Shown here: piece by piece, positions 39,913 through 51,767 of the stretch | How the letters are laid out: each line of letters opens with the position of its first letter | Numbering within the stretch: the first letter of the stretch is position 1 | Assembly: GCF_037325665.1 (NCBI RefSeq) | Contig: NC_090246.1 | Location: forward strand, 36,207,232-36,271,231 | DNA: 64,000 nt | Direction of reading: 5' to 3' | Source: Littorina saxatilis | Taxonomy: Eukaryota; Mollusca; Gastropoda; Littorinimorpha; Littorinidae | Translations under genes and position numbers: made by a program | Notes under the pieces: model-generated | Told to the model about the DNA's origin: nothing | Database searches by the model: none | The model's input: the letters and a program-made list of their open reading frames with translations, nothing else

Positions 39913-41893
39913 ATGCCGGGAATAAGTAAGCTTACTCACGGGTTCCCTCAAGTCTTTCACAGAAGGAAAGCTTGGATTGACTTTGTGGAAACGGTTTATT
40001 CACAACCAAAAGACCATCGAGTGGACACCATTTTGCAGATGATGCATTTGCAGAACAGTTCACAGCTCCCTTGTTCGAATCCGAACTCGGTTATCGTCCG
40101 AGTCGGAGGTTGTTGGAGGATTCTGTCCTGTCAGGGATCCCACTAACGTTTATCAATGTGAAGAAGAATTTGAATGCTGCATACGAAGAAGTGTCGAACC
40201 GGAGAAAGACTCAAAGTCGACGGAAAAGAAAAGTGATGAAGGCAAGTGATCGTTATGTTTCTGTTGGCGGTGCATGATTAAATTTAACGGCAGACGTAGT
40301 GCGTTGCGTCTCCATCGTTTATGTAAGGTATGTGTGTCCGTGTGAATATGTGTAGGAGGGAGACTGAGACTCTCAAAATTTCTGATTTCTGTCTTGCCAA
40401 TAAAATAATAACGAAGAGATACACACAGAAAGACACACACAAACAGACACAGACACACACAACCACACCCATAGACATGCATATACACTTTCTTTGATCC
40501 AGAATCACAGAGACAGACGGACAGACACATACACCACACATACGCATAGACATGCACATACACTTTGATCCAGATTGACACATAGACGGACGGACACACA
40601 CACACACATTCACACGCAAACAGTCACATTCACATATACACACACACACAATCACACTCAAAACACACATAAACACACATCATACCTCCAGCAGATTTTT
40701 TTTTACAATGTAGAAATATCTAGGTCATTGATTGTTAGATTCATTCCTGTAAAATCTCCCAAATCTAACAAACAAATACATGTAGTTGAAACAAATGTCT
40801 TGTGCAAGAGAGATCAAGGGAGATAATTTTGATGCAATTGTTAATGACATTGCATAGTGATATCCTTCACAACAAAATTTGAAAATAAGGAATCGAGATC
40901 TCTACACAATTTATCTTCCTTGTTTTATGTATGACATTGACTATTGAGTTATAGTTAAAATTGTATTCTCGGAATTGTTCAAAAATAAATTTGAAGGGAG
41001 GCAACTAATAGATGAACAAACAATATTACAATTTACACATTCAGTTATGCTTTTTTTTGGATAAGATCTATTAATGAGAATTATACAATAAATACACATG
41101 GAGGGGGGGGGGGGGGGGGGTGCAGCGGGATTTTGAATGAGGTATCTGTCTAATATTTAGTAAAGCGTGGAATTATGACTGAGAGTGAGAGTCATTAATT
41201 CAGTGCATTTAAATTTGTATCCTGTTTTCAGGCTGTTCCTTGCCACTCTGCATTACAATGAAAATGGGGACAGGGGTGATGCGCTTGATGAGGAAGGAAA
41301 TCCGACGTTGTCCATCACATTCCCAAAAGGAAAGAAAGGAGAGTACAGTGTGAGGAAGTGCAAAGGGCCACGAGCTTATGGTAAGTTACATGCAGGGTAA
41401 TTACTGACTGCTGGTTTTTAGCACACACACACACAAATGAAAATCCTCTTCTTTTCTTATACTCCAGAATTCTGGCAATTTACCCAAACACACACTCACA
41501 CACACAACTGAAGAGGGAAAAGACAGAGAGAGAAATATCACATTTAATTTTGTTCAGTTGGGTATTCGCTAGAACTGCAGCATTCTTCCTAAAATCAATT
41601 TTTGCAAGCATAAAAGCTGTACTTGGTTCCGTGCTAATAATGCCTTTTCACGACTATCTCATCCTGAGCTATCCACTGTTACATTTACAGGTCACGTGTC
41701 AAGATTGCTTCAACGTCTGTTTGAGAAGCTGACAAAGGATCCAGGTGCCTTTACAGCTTCCTTCCCAGAGGAATTTTGTGACAAACCTGACTTTTGGGCC
41801 GCTGCATATCACCCCCTCCCCCCCCATACCGATAAGAAGCTGCAGCACCATACAGTACAAGATAACCAAACTGATCCCACTTTTCCCCGCTGA
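39913..41893 (+). CDS. Unrecognised multi-exon protein
   Basis: Two 3' exons are clear: 41232-41380 (LFLATLHYNENGDRGDALDEEGNPTL-type, basic KGKKGEYSVRKCKG) and 41691-41893 (HVSRLLQRLFEKLTKDPGAF...FPEEFCDKPDFWAAAYHPLPP, TGA at 41891). Their phases fit. The 5' part is ambiguous: from ATG 39913 one frame gives MPGISKLTHGFPQVFHRRKAW..., while an overlapping frame gives NDAFAEQFTAPLFESELGYR...NRRKTQSRRKRK up to about 40217. A short intron from GTAAGC at 39926 to TTTTGCAG before 40034 would join MPGI to the second frame; the first frame would then be intronic. The link from there to 41232 needs another exon or a GC donor. I do not recognise the family. The basic C-terminal blocks hint at nucleic-acid binding, but that is weak. 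Confidence 0.5.
40390..40680. repeat. CA-rich low-complexity stretch
   Basis: Mixed (AC)n, ACAGACACA and ACATACAC runs with no long pure tract; intronic to the plus-strand gene at 39913-41893. Open frames read through it on both strands are artefacts of composition. Confidence 0.8.
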
Positions 41894-42274
41894 TGTTGAC
41901 ACCAACGACAATACTGAACAAAATGCACTTGCAAGGAATTACAGATTTTACTCTTTTATTTCATAAGTGATGCATTAGATTATAAATACATTTTCATTCA
42001 AGCTCAGACCACTCAAAACCTCTGTAGTACATCAGACGGAAATGCATATCTGATGGCCCGTACTCCACATGAAGGTAAAGGTATCCTGATTTTCCTCCCT
42101 AGCACACCATGGCACCACCTCACAAGCTGTCAGCGGTACTTCCTGAAAAATAATCACAAAATCTGTGACATAAGTGTGTGTTGCATAGTCCGGCAGGGTG
42201 TTCCTACAAAAGGTGTGGAAAGTGGGGGGAAGAACACTTATTTTTCGTGAATTGATAGAATGGCTTGTTTCATG

Positions 42275-42283
42275 GCTGGCTGG

Positions 42284-42355
<72 letters not shown>

Positions 42356-42356
42356 C
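42275..42356. repeat. (GT)n microsatellite
   Basis: About 35 GT units between 42285 and 42355, within the last intron of the P2X7-C-like gene. Confidence 0.95.
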
Positions 42357-42744
42357 AGTATGACAAGATCCATGTAAATCTTTCATTTTACCTAGTTATT
42401 TATGTTTAAAATGTACTTTCCAAAATGTGTTTCTTTCCAGCATTATGTTGATCTTGTTTCACACAAAGTGTATAAACTGTGAATCTATTAATCACTTCTG
42501 GACTTCAGTGTGGAGAGATCCGAGGATAACAAAATAATATTTACTGGTTTGTATATCATATATTTTATGCATCATACCATGTCAAACACATCACAATATA
42601 GACGCGTGATCGACAAGAAGAGGAAATACTATGTGTGCACTTGTATGTCTTATCTTTTAATTTAATGGTTTTTTTTAATGGACCAACTTTCAACTTTGTG
42701 AGAAGAAAAAGTTTTTAAGACATGAAAAACAAGGATTGCTTTAA

Positions 42745-44719
42745 CCTTTGCCGGATGCCGCTTTTGACTACACACTCCCGACGATGCGGGTTTGTCTGAA
42801 CCCATACATTTGAAAGAGGGTTTTTACCGTTTATTCCTCTAACGACGATGCGGGTTTGTCTGAACCCATACATTTGAAAGAGGGTTTTTACCGTTTATTT
42901 CTCTAACGACGGTGTGGGTTCAGGGAAACCCACAGCGCTACTTAAGTGGTTGCATCGAGTTTCTCCGTTCACCGACCTCTTGCAGGGGAGGGAGAGGGGG
43001 AGGGAGAGGGGGAGGGAGAGACTGAGAGAGACTGAGAGACTAAGAAAGAGAGAGAGAGAGAGAGAGAGAGACTAAGAAAGAGAGAGAGAGACTAAGAAAG
43101 AGAGAGACTAAGAAAGAGAGAGAGAGACTAAGAAAGAGAGAGAGAGAGAGACTAAGAAAGAGAGAGAGAGAGTCTAAGAAAGAGAGTGAGAGACTAAGAA
43201 AGAGAGAGAGAGAGACTAAGAAAGAGAGAGAGGGAGACTAAGAAAGAGAGAGAGAGAGAGAGACTAAGAAAGAGAGAGAGAGAGAGAGAGACTAAGAAAG
43301 AGAGAGAGACTAAGAACGAGAGAGAGAGACTAAGAAAGAGAGAGAGACTAAGAAAGAGAGAGAGAGAGAGAGACTAAGAAAGAGAGAGAGAGAGAGATAC
43401 TAAGAAAGAGAGAGAGACTAAGAAAGATAGAGAGAGAGAGACAAATAAAGAGAGAGAGAGAGACAAATAAAGAGAGAGAGAGAGACTAAGAAAGAGAGAG
43501 AGAGAGAGACTAAGAAAGAGAGAGAGAGACTAAGAAAGAGAGAGAGAGAGACTAAGAAAGAGAGAGAGAGATACTAAGAAAGAGAGAGAGAGAGACTAAG
43601 AAAGAAAGAGAGGGAGACTAAGAAAGAGAGAGAGACTAAGAAAGAGAGAGAGAGAGACAAAGAAAGAGAGAGAGAGAGACAAAGAAAGAGAGAGAGAGAG
43701 ACAAATAAAGAGAGAGAGAGACTAAGAAAGAGAGAGAGAGAGACTAAGAAAGAGAGAGAGAGATACTAAGAAAGAGAGAGAGAGAGACTAAGAAAGAGAG
43801 AGAGGGAGACTAAGAAAGAGAGAGAGACTAAGAAAGAGAGAGAGAGAGACAAAGAAAGAGAGAGAGAGAGACAAAGAAAGAGAGAGAGAGAGACTAAGAA
43901 AGAGAGAGAGAGAGACTAAGAAAGAGAGAGAGAGAGACTAAGAAAGAGAGAGAGAGAGACTAAGAAAGAGAGAGAGAGAGAGACTAAGAAAGAGAGAGAG
44001 AGAGAGAGAGACTAAAAAAGAGAGAGAGAGACTAAGAAAGAGAGAGAGAGAGACTAAGAGAGAGAAAGAGAGACTAAGAAAGAGAGAGAGACTAAGAGAG
44101 AGAGAGAGAGAGACTAAGAAAGAGAGAGAGAGACTAAGAAAGAGAGAGAGAGAGAGAGACTAAGAAAGAGAGAGAGAGACTAAAAAAGAGAGAGAGAGAC
44201 TAAGAAAGAGAGAGAGAGAGACTAAGAGAGAGAAAGAGAGACTAAGAAAGAGAGAGAGACTAAGAGAGAGAGAGAGAGACTAAGAAAGAGAGAGAGAGAC
44301 TAAGAAAGAGAGAGAGAGAGACTAAGAAAGAGAGAGAGAGAGACTAAGAAAGAGAGAGAGAGACTAAGAAAGAGAGAGAGAGAGACTAAGAAAGAGCCTG
44401 CGAGAGACTAAAAAAGATAGAGAGAGAGAGACAAATAAAGAGAGAGAGAGAGACAAATAAAGAGAGAGAGAGACTAAGAAAGAGAGAGAGAGAGAGACTA
44501 AGAAAGAGAGAGAGAGACTAAGAAAGAGAGAGAGAGAGACTAAGAAAGAGAGAGAGAGATACTAAGAAAGAGAGAGAGAGAGACTAAGAAAGAGAGAGAG
44601 GGAGACTAAGAAAGAGGGAGACTAAGAAAGAGAGAGAGAGAGACTAAGAAAGAGAGAGAGAGAGACTAAGAAAGAGAGAGAGAGAGAGAGACTAAGAAAG
44701 AGAGAGAGAGAGAGAGACT

Positions 44720-44757
<38 letters not shown>

Positions 44758-46269
44758 AAGAAAGAGAGAGAGAGAGACTAAAAAAGAGAGAGAGACTAAG
44801 AAAGAGAGAGAGAGAGAGACTAAGAGAGAAAGAGAGACTAAGAAAGAGAGAGAGACTAAGAGAGAGAAAGAGAGAGAGACTAAGAAAGAGAGAGAGACTA
44901 AGAGAGAGAGAGAGAGACTAAGAAAGAGAGAGAGATACTAAGAAAGAGAGAGAGAGACTAAAAAAGAGAGAGAGAGACTAAGAAAGAGAGACTAAGAGAG
45001 AAAGAGAGACTAAGAAAGAGAGAGAGAGAGAGACTAAGAAAGAGAGAGAGAGACTAAGAAAGAGAGAGAGAGAGAGACTAAGAAAGAGAGAGAGAGAGAC
45101 TAAGAAAGAGAGAGAGACTAAGAAAGAGAGAGAGAGAGACTAAGAAAGAGAGAGAGAGAGAGAGAGACTAAGAAAGAGAGAGAGAGAGACTCAGAAAGAG
45201 AGAGAGAGAGAGACTAAGAAAGAGAGAGAGAGACTAAGAAAGAGAGAGAGAGACTAAGAAAGAGAGAGAGAGAGACTAAGAAAGAGCTAGAGAGAGAGAG
45301 AGACTAAGAAAGAGAGAGAGAGACTAAGAAAGAGAGAGAGAGAGACTAAAAAAGAGAGAGAGAGACTAAGAAAGAGAGATAGAGAGACTAAGAAAGAGAG
45401 AGAGAGAGAGAGACTAAGAGAGAGAGAGAGACTAAGAAAGAGAGAGAGAGAGAGAGACTAAGAGAGAGAGAGAGAGACTAAGAAAGAGAGAGAGAGAGAG
45501 ACTAAAAAAGAGAGAGAGAGAGACTAAGAAAGAGAGAGAGAGACTAAGAAAGAGAGAGAGCGAGAGACGAAAAAAGAGAGAGAGAGAGACTAAGAGAGAG
45601 AGAGACTAAGAAAGAGAGAGAGAGAGACTAAGAAAGAGAGAGAGAGAGACTAAGAAAGAGAGACAGAGAGAGACTAAGAAAGAGAGACAGAGAGAGAGAC
45701 TAAGAGAGAGAGACAGAGAGAGAGACTAAGAGAGAGAGACAGAGAGAGAGAGACAGAGAGAGAGACAGACAGAGAGAGAGACAGACAGAGAGAGAGAGAG
45801 ACAGACAGTCAGATAGACAGACAGTCAGATAGACGGATAGACGGATAGACAGACAGACAGACAGACAGAGCAACTGACAACAGACATACAGACAGAGAGA
45901 TACGGACAGACAAACAGAGAGACAGACAGTCTCTTGGAGACAAACAGGCAGACAGACACTGTTCCGCCGCTTTGGTAATTATGGGTGTAGCAGAACCCGC
46001 GCCGTCGGCAGAGGGATAGTTACAATCACTACTACTCTTTAAAAGTATGGGTATGTGTGAACCCGCGCCATCGGTAGTGTTTATGTAAATTATCATAATC
46101 AATTAATTCTGATGTTTTGTCATGTACACACTAAAAATTTGCAGACAGAGAGCAAATTAGGTGTGTGAGAGATACTTAAAATTTCAAAACGATACCTTTA
46201 ATGGTTCCAGAGTTACAATGATTTTAGTGTGTCTCTGGGTACAGGTGAACCCAGGAAGCACGGCAAAGG
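42745..46269. mobile_element. PiggyBac-like element with satellite interior, 3.5 kb
   Basis: Ends CCTTTGCCG (left) and inverted CGGCAAAGG (right) are flanked by TTAA at 42741-42744 and 46270-46273, the piggyBac target. CC(C/T)TTTGCC-type ends are known from piggyBac-like elements such as Uribo2 (from memory). A direct repeat of about 64 bp (ACGATGCGGGTTTGTCTGAA...) occurs twice at 42780-42908, and GAACCCGCGCC occurs twice near the right end. No transposase remains. Confidence 0.75.
42975..45870. repeat. GA-rich satellite, about 2.9 kb
   Basis: Units of the form ACTAAGAAAG(AG)n with n from about 3 to 12 repeat more than 100 times, so period length varies from about 18 to 36 bp. Variants with ACAAATAAAG cluster at about 43440-43480, 43700 and 44430, showing higher-order duplication. 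The right edge grades into GACAGACA runs (45700-45950). Confidence 0.97.
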
Positions 46270-46637
46270 TTAAACCTGCAAATTAAAAAAAATCTTCTGT
46301 CACCTTCTTCTTCAGGTGTGTGAATGGATGGGTGTACGGGGTACATTTGTCATGTGGAACAGACCTAGAAGTATCTGCCAACACATCACGGTGATGTGAC
46401 AAGCACATGCTTGGTAAAGAAAGATAGGTGTGTCACTTACTCCTTAAGAGTAGCCTGTAAAAACCCATGCTCCTCCCGGTACTGGTAATATGCCGTCTCC
46501 AGCATATCCGTGTTTAGGCAGACGCTTTCAAATTATGGGAGCTGCGTGATGCATGTAATGCCAATTTTTTCGGGAGGTCTGCAAACATAACAGTATTGTT
46601 ATAACTTATGGTTAACTATGAAATTAGTGTAAGAACT

Positions 46638-47239
46638 TCTGTCTTTCTTTATTTGATGTTTAACGTCGTTTTCAACCATTCAAGGTTATATCGCGACGGG
46701 GAAAGGGGGGAGATGGGATAGGGGAAAGGGGGGAGATGGGATAGAGCCACTTGTTAATTGTTTCTTGTTCACAAAAGCACGAATCAAAAAATTGTTCCAG
46801 GGGCTTGCAACGTAGTACAATATATGACCTTACTGGGAGAATGCAAGTTTCCAGTACAAAGGACTTAACATTTCTTACGTACTGCTTGACTAAAATCTTT
46901 ACAAACATTGACTATATTCTATACAAGAAATACTTAACAAGGGTAAAAGGAGAAACAGAATCCGCTAGTCGCCTCTTACGACATGCGGGGGGCAGAGAAA
47001 TAAGGATGTGGAAAAGAAGACTTTTGGTAAGTGAAATAAAGGTGATGGATCCAGTCAGGTAGAAATAAGACAACAAGAAAGGAATCGGAAAACTGCAGGG
47101 AATAGTAGGGAGAGTTTTCTTGGAAGGAAATATAGGTGAAAGGACTGGTAAGGCAGAAATAAGACAAAAGAAGAGAAGTAAAGGGGTGGGGAAGCTTAGT
47201 GAAAACACTCCCGCCGCGTGAAGGCGACCCCATGGGAGC
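46638..47239. mobile_element. Dispersed retroposon, longest copy, 12-bp target duplication
   Basis: AGTGTAAGAACT lies at 46626-46637 and 47240-47251. The first part matches 18881-19246 and 35500-35848. The last 240 bp (about 46995-47239), ending CGTGAAGGCGACCCCATGGG, is not in those copies. No coding frame. The type (SINE or LINE 3' end) is not decided by what I see. It lies in the P2X7-C-like gene's intron. Confidence 0.85.
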
Positions 47240-48547
47240 AGTGTAAGAACTAAACTTCTAACAGACATTATGAAGTTAAGGCTTTACAGACTATTTATAG
47301 TAATGAATAACCTCTGCATCTATGTTGCAAAATAGTCACACTTTTCCTTTGCTCTTTTCATTGAAAAAAAAAGTAATTTACCTAATGCCAAGTAAAAGGT
47401 AATACATACCTGCCTGGGACAGTTCAGCTTCTTCATAATTTTAGTAGACTCTGTGCAGCAGTTGCATTCCTCCACTTTCTCCATCTCCACACAGTTGGCA
47501 CATTCAGACCTGAAAGTATCACAAACAATCTTCACTCGTTTCTATCCTTCCGCCGAGTGTTGCGAATGCACACATGTTGGAAGTATTCTTAGATTTCATC
47601 AGAAAGAAATAATAATATTAGTCCAAAAATGTAACTTGCCAACTCAAAATGTAAACACTAGGGACTGCCAGATTCGCCTTCGTCAAAAGCTCGTGCGTGT
47701 CGATCTTCGTGAGTTTGCTTCTGTAAAATGTTCATTCTGGAGGCCTAGTGAATTTCTTCCATATAACCAGGTCATGTCCAAAATAGACACTAGCTCTGGA
47801 GACAGACTGAAAAACCAAGTTAGCATAGCCTAGAGCACAAACACCCACACAAACGGTACTCATGTCACAGTTCAGATCTAGATCTAGACTCCAAGCTTGA
47901 CACATCCTGTCAGAATGTCCTTTTCTCGGTTGCTTGTACCCAAAATAAAACGTGACTTCGTTACTCACCAGTCTGTGTTCCCAAGGCGATTAATCATGCT
48001 GCTGTTGTCAGAAAGATGATTTTCCTCCACGTTCCTTTCATTTTCTCGTGCCCGAGGTTCAAACATATATGGTACAACACGATTGTGGTTCACCACGTTT
48101 TGTGCGCCACGACTGACTGTCGTCCATTGTGCTCTCTTCCCATGTCTACGTCACAGGCACTTGGCTGGCGCGTCGGGAGTTCTCGGGTTTTCTCGGCAAA
48201 GTCCGGATGAGCAAATTTAGTACGCATGCCAGTTGGCGAACGGCTGAGCGCAGAGCGGTTAAAGTGCAGAAAAATGTCGTAACTGGAACCCCTCTACACA
48301 CACTCAAACCTGTACTTGCAGGGTTTAGACACACTTTAATGCTCCTAGTAAAGTCTTCAAAATCAAGTTTTGTTGTTTAAGCAAAAACTAGGGGAAAAGA
48401 GTTCTAAGGTGGGGAGGAAAATGAAGAGTAGTTTATGGAATGGGGAGAGGCTAGGCATCAAAGGGATGTTGATCTATTTCAATTGGCCAGACCCTGTGGT
48501 CACTGCTCCCACAGTCAACAGACTCAAGACTGAGTAGACTGGGCGCA

Positions 48548-49158
48548 CAGGGATCGCGTTTACGCACGATTTTTGCGTATTTGACGCATTTTAAAAGTCG
48601 CTGACGCGTTTTTTTCGCCGCGCCGCGTAAGCCATACGCAAAAATATTGTAACTTTTTCTTGTCTTCACGCAGCGCTTTTGCTCTGACTTAATAATCACC
48701 CGATCCTGAAACTGACTATAGGGCTCGAGAAGTGACGACACACATGAAATCTGCGCGTCAAAACTAAAGCCCGTTTCTTTTTGCATCGAAGTATCGCAAA
48801 CGAACGTAACGAGGGTATTACCAGATAATGTCTTGTCGGATAATGACACAGACATTAGCTGCTCTCCCATCTCGCGCTTCCAAAAGGCGGAAAGTGTGTC
48901 TAGTCGTATTAGAGCGGGAAACAAACTTGCAAGGCCCGAAGGTTGGAGACAGCAGGGGTGTTATTCGACAGGCGTGCGCGGAGTTCGACAGGAAAACTCG
49001 CCGTATTTAGGTAAGGAGTGTCTTTAAGTCTTTCGTGCGTGTTTTGTTTGTGTCTGTACGTGTTTTCGTAGTACGCAAAAATATTGGTCCGTGACGCGGT
49101 TTTTTCGTTTCGTTGCGTATGACTTACGCGTTTTTTTAAAAAGCTAGCGCGATCCCTG
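48548..49158. mobile_element. hAT-like element with 5-bp target duplication, 611 bp
   Basis: Inverted ends CAGGGATCGCG with GCGCA at 48543-48547 and 49159-49163. Words CGCAAAAATATT, GACGCG and TTACGC recur near both ends. hAT families with 5-bp duplications are known in invertebrates; the assignment is inference. Confidence 0.8.
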
Positions 49159-49683
49159 GCGCATCAACATCAAAATACCACACATAGTGCCAAATTGTGA
49201 TATCGACCAGGCCATAGACGAGGGCCCCAAATGGTTTAAAATCGTGATCGTGATTGGTGTTTTTTGACCTTTCTGTGACCGTGATTGCCGAAATTTCCAT
49301 TTCTGTGATCGTGATGGGACTTTGCCCGTGATCCGTGATGACAAAAAAATCAAGTCTCGTGATCGTGATTGTCATTTGTTTTCGTGATCGTGATGGGCAT
49401 TATTGCAAAGCATTTTATTTTCAACGTTCATTTTTCACAGCTGTATCACTCTATGAGTATGATCCTCTATTCGTCAAGGAGCTAATCCCGATTGAAGGGA
49501 AGAAACAACACATTCAGAAATATGATTTTGACAGCGATTGCTTCCCTTTAAGAGAACCAATCACACAAAAAAGAGATCCAATCAGAAGGCGAATTGCAAA
49601 AGTCTGCCAAACTTCATCCAATGGAAGGGCTTCGTGCTAAAGTTGTGAGTGCATTCAGTCAAATTCGAATTCGAAGATCAAAA

Positions 49684-49820
49684 ATGGCGGGCAGCGGTAC
49701 TGTCATCGAACTTCTGTTATATTACGTGGATTCAAGCCAGACCAAAGCAGGCGGCGAGAATGCCTTCCTTGGTGGAAAGGTCAGGCTACGGGTCCGTCTT
49801 TCCGAAGACGAAATGTCAAG
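49684..49820 (+). CDS. Candidate first exon, unrecognised protein (partial)
   Basis: ATG in good context (AAAATGGCG) opens a 45-codon frame MAGSGTVIELLLYYVDSSQT...NAFLGGKVRLRVRLSEDEMS, which ends at a consensus donor AAG|GTATGT in phase 2. Alternating hydrophobic residues look like beta strands. No downstream exon with matching phase was found; the gene at 56644 starts in its own exon and does not fit. Because the exon lies between the ends of the 49220-51452 element, it may be a captured host exon or the element's own first exon. Confidence 0.45.
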
Positions 49821-49833
49821 GTATGTCATATAT

Positions 49834-50249
49834 CAGGGCCGGACTAGGTAAGTACTAGGCCGGGGGGTGGTTACAGATCGGGGGTCCAGGGTGCGAAGCC
49901 CCTTAGTGGGGGTCCAGGGTGCGAAGCCCCCTTGAAGCTGAACGTTTTTTGATGTTTCTGGAGGGAAAGGAAGCCTCTCCTTGAACGAAAAAGGTAAGTT
50001 CGACAGCAAGCTGTATAGGCAATGAAGAAGAATTGAGATTGTAAGGACTCGTACTTTTCATCACAAAAATCGTTGAAGAAAAATGTCTTTTGAAAGGGGG
50101 TGAGAGGTGCGATTTCTCCTCGGATTTCATGATGATCCCCCACAAAAAACAAACAAAAAAAGCGTTTGGGAGGTACATGCTTAAGCCAGGGGGGGGGGGG
50201 GGGGGGTTGCGCAACCCATGTAACCCCCCCCCCCCCTAGTCCGGCCCTG
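49834..50249. mobile_element. Non-autonomous DNA element, 416 bp
   Basis: Perfect 14-bp inverted ends CAGGGCCGGACTAG. Inside are two copies of GGGGTCCAGGGTGCGAAGCC and long G and C runs at both sides. No clear target duplication. It begins 14 bp after the donor of the 49684-49820 exon. Confidence 0.8.
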
Positions 50250-50801
50250 TCTATGTTGCTCTATGACTGTTCTGAATGTAGGCAAAGATCTTGAAATTTG
50301 TTCAAGATCTTTGAGTTTGATTGAGATCATTGACATTGTCGACATTGCCACGTCCGGCTGTCACTCGCTCAGTGTGACCTCGACTGGCTCGAGTCTGATC
50401 GAGTCTGCGTGTAGCCAAAACCGAAACTAGAAATGTGTTTTTCATCCCAGCAACGTGGACACGCTTGGCATAGATTCTAATTGTCGCTTCTTTGCATTAA
50501 GCTTGGATTTATTTTAGCGCCTGTAAACTTATCAACAATGGGTTAAATTCAGGAACTATGGCGGTAAGACGTGCCAGTTTGGGTCACTTGATCCTCATGT
50601 CAAAGTCGACCAAAGTCATGTTCGTTGGGGATTTTGTTATTATAGACTCTACCATCACACATACATGTACTTTAATTTCAATCCACCCAATAGTTTTTGA
50701 GAAAATGGGTTTAAAAGATTTAGCTCTGGAAATGTGAAATTGTGCAAGTATATATATTCATGTGTGTGAGTGAGGGTGTGGGAGTTGAATGTGTATGAGT
50801 G

Positions 50802-51081
50802 CAGGGGCGGATTAGGGGGGGGGGGGGTTACAGGGGTTCCGGAACCCCCCCCCCCCCCCGGCTGTCAAAAAAAATTAAGAATACTAACTTTAAAAGAAAT
50901 AATGAGTGGCTGCTGACACCAGCATGTTTAAAATCAAGGATAAGCCATAAATTGTTCATAAAATAGCTAAATCTCTTCAGCTTCTGGGGGGCTAAGCCCC
51001 CCAGACCCCCACGGGGCCTTGCCCTGGACTACAGGTTGTAACCCAGCCCCCCCCCCCTCTGGCTTAACTGCTCCGCCCCTG
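50802..51081. mobile_element. hAT-like MITE, 280 bp
   Basis: Inverted ends CAGGGGCGGA with GAGTG at 50797-50801 and 51082-51086. G and C homopolymer runs lie beside each end. Confidence 0.85.
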
Positions 51082-51767
51082 GAGTGTATATTCCTGTGAG
51101 TGTCTGTATGAGAGAGAGAGAGCGAAAGAAAAAACAACGAAAACAACATTTTTGTTACTGATTACAAATCATGATATGTATTTCAATGTGTGTATGAAAG
51201 AGAATTAAAAAAAAAAATTAAAAAGTGCAACAGTTGTCACTTTGTGTTGAATAAACAATAGATCCAGAGGAGCGAATTACTGTGTGGTTGTGTTTACTTT
51301 GACACGTGCTTTCTGTACCTGAAACTTTTACCGTGACCGTGATTTGCCACTGGTGTTCGTGATCGTGAAAACAAAAATCAAGGTAACTGTGATCGTGAAA
51401 GCTAAAATTTCCCTTCCCGTGATCGTGATGATACCCCCCCTTTGGGGCCCTCATAGACCTATATTCATATTGTTTTACGTCACGCATTGTCACCTTCAGA
51501 ATTTCAGTGAACTCAGGCCCTCACTGATCAAGTCAAGATTCTGTTTGTTTGTTCCATATTCATGCTGTCTGTCTCTCTTTCCGTGAGTGTGTATCTGGGT
51601 TTATGAATTAATACGCTATACTTTATTTGTTCCAGACTGATCATTTTAGCAAACAAATTTGTATATTTGTACAGATTGATATGAATAGATATATCCATGA
51701 GAGTCCATCTGCGGAGTGGCTCGGGATCCGGCTCGCCGGATCTGGAGCCCCCAGGCTCGGGCACCGG

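Larger units (their letters stand above)
42013..48066 (-). pseudogene. P2X7 C-terminal-like cysteine-rich domain gene, decayed
   Basis: Four minus-strand exons follow the P2RX7-C domain order seen in many mollusc proteins: 48066-47969 (MFEPRARENERN...RLGNTDW), 47509-47410 (SECANCVEMEKVEECNCCTE), 46578-46441 (GITCITQLP, then FESVCLNTDMLETAYYQYRE) and 42142-42013 (QLVRWCHGVLGRKIRIPLPS, TGA at 42013). In the human receptor this zinc-binding domain lies in the cytoplasm. Here it stands alone, without the channel. Signs of decay: TAA in frame between LP and FES, TGA in frame between YR and QLV, a phase mismatch between exons 2 and 3 unless a GC donor is used, and Ser for the usual first Cys after DW. 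The intron between the last two exons carries a 3.5-kb piggyBac-like element. Confidence 0.72.
49220..51452. mobile_element. DNA element with GAGGGCCCCAAA ends and enclosed exon, 2.2 kb
   Basis: Perfect 12-bp inverted ends GAGGGCCCCAAA and the 6-bp duplication ATAGAC at 49214-49219 and 51453-51458. GTGATCGTGAT-type words are repeated inside both ends (49240-49400 and 51325-51432), in direct orientation. Two smaller elements are nested (49834-50249, 50802-51081). It encloses a coding-looking exon at 49684-49820. Confidence 0.75.
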
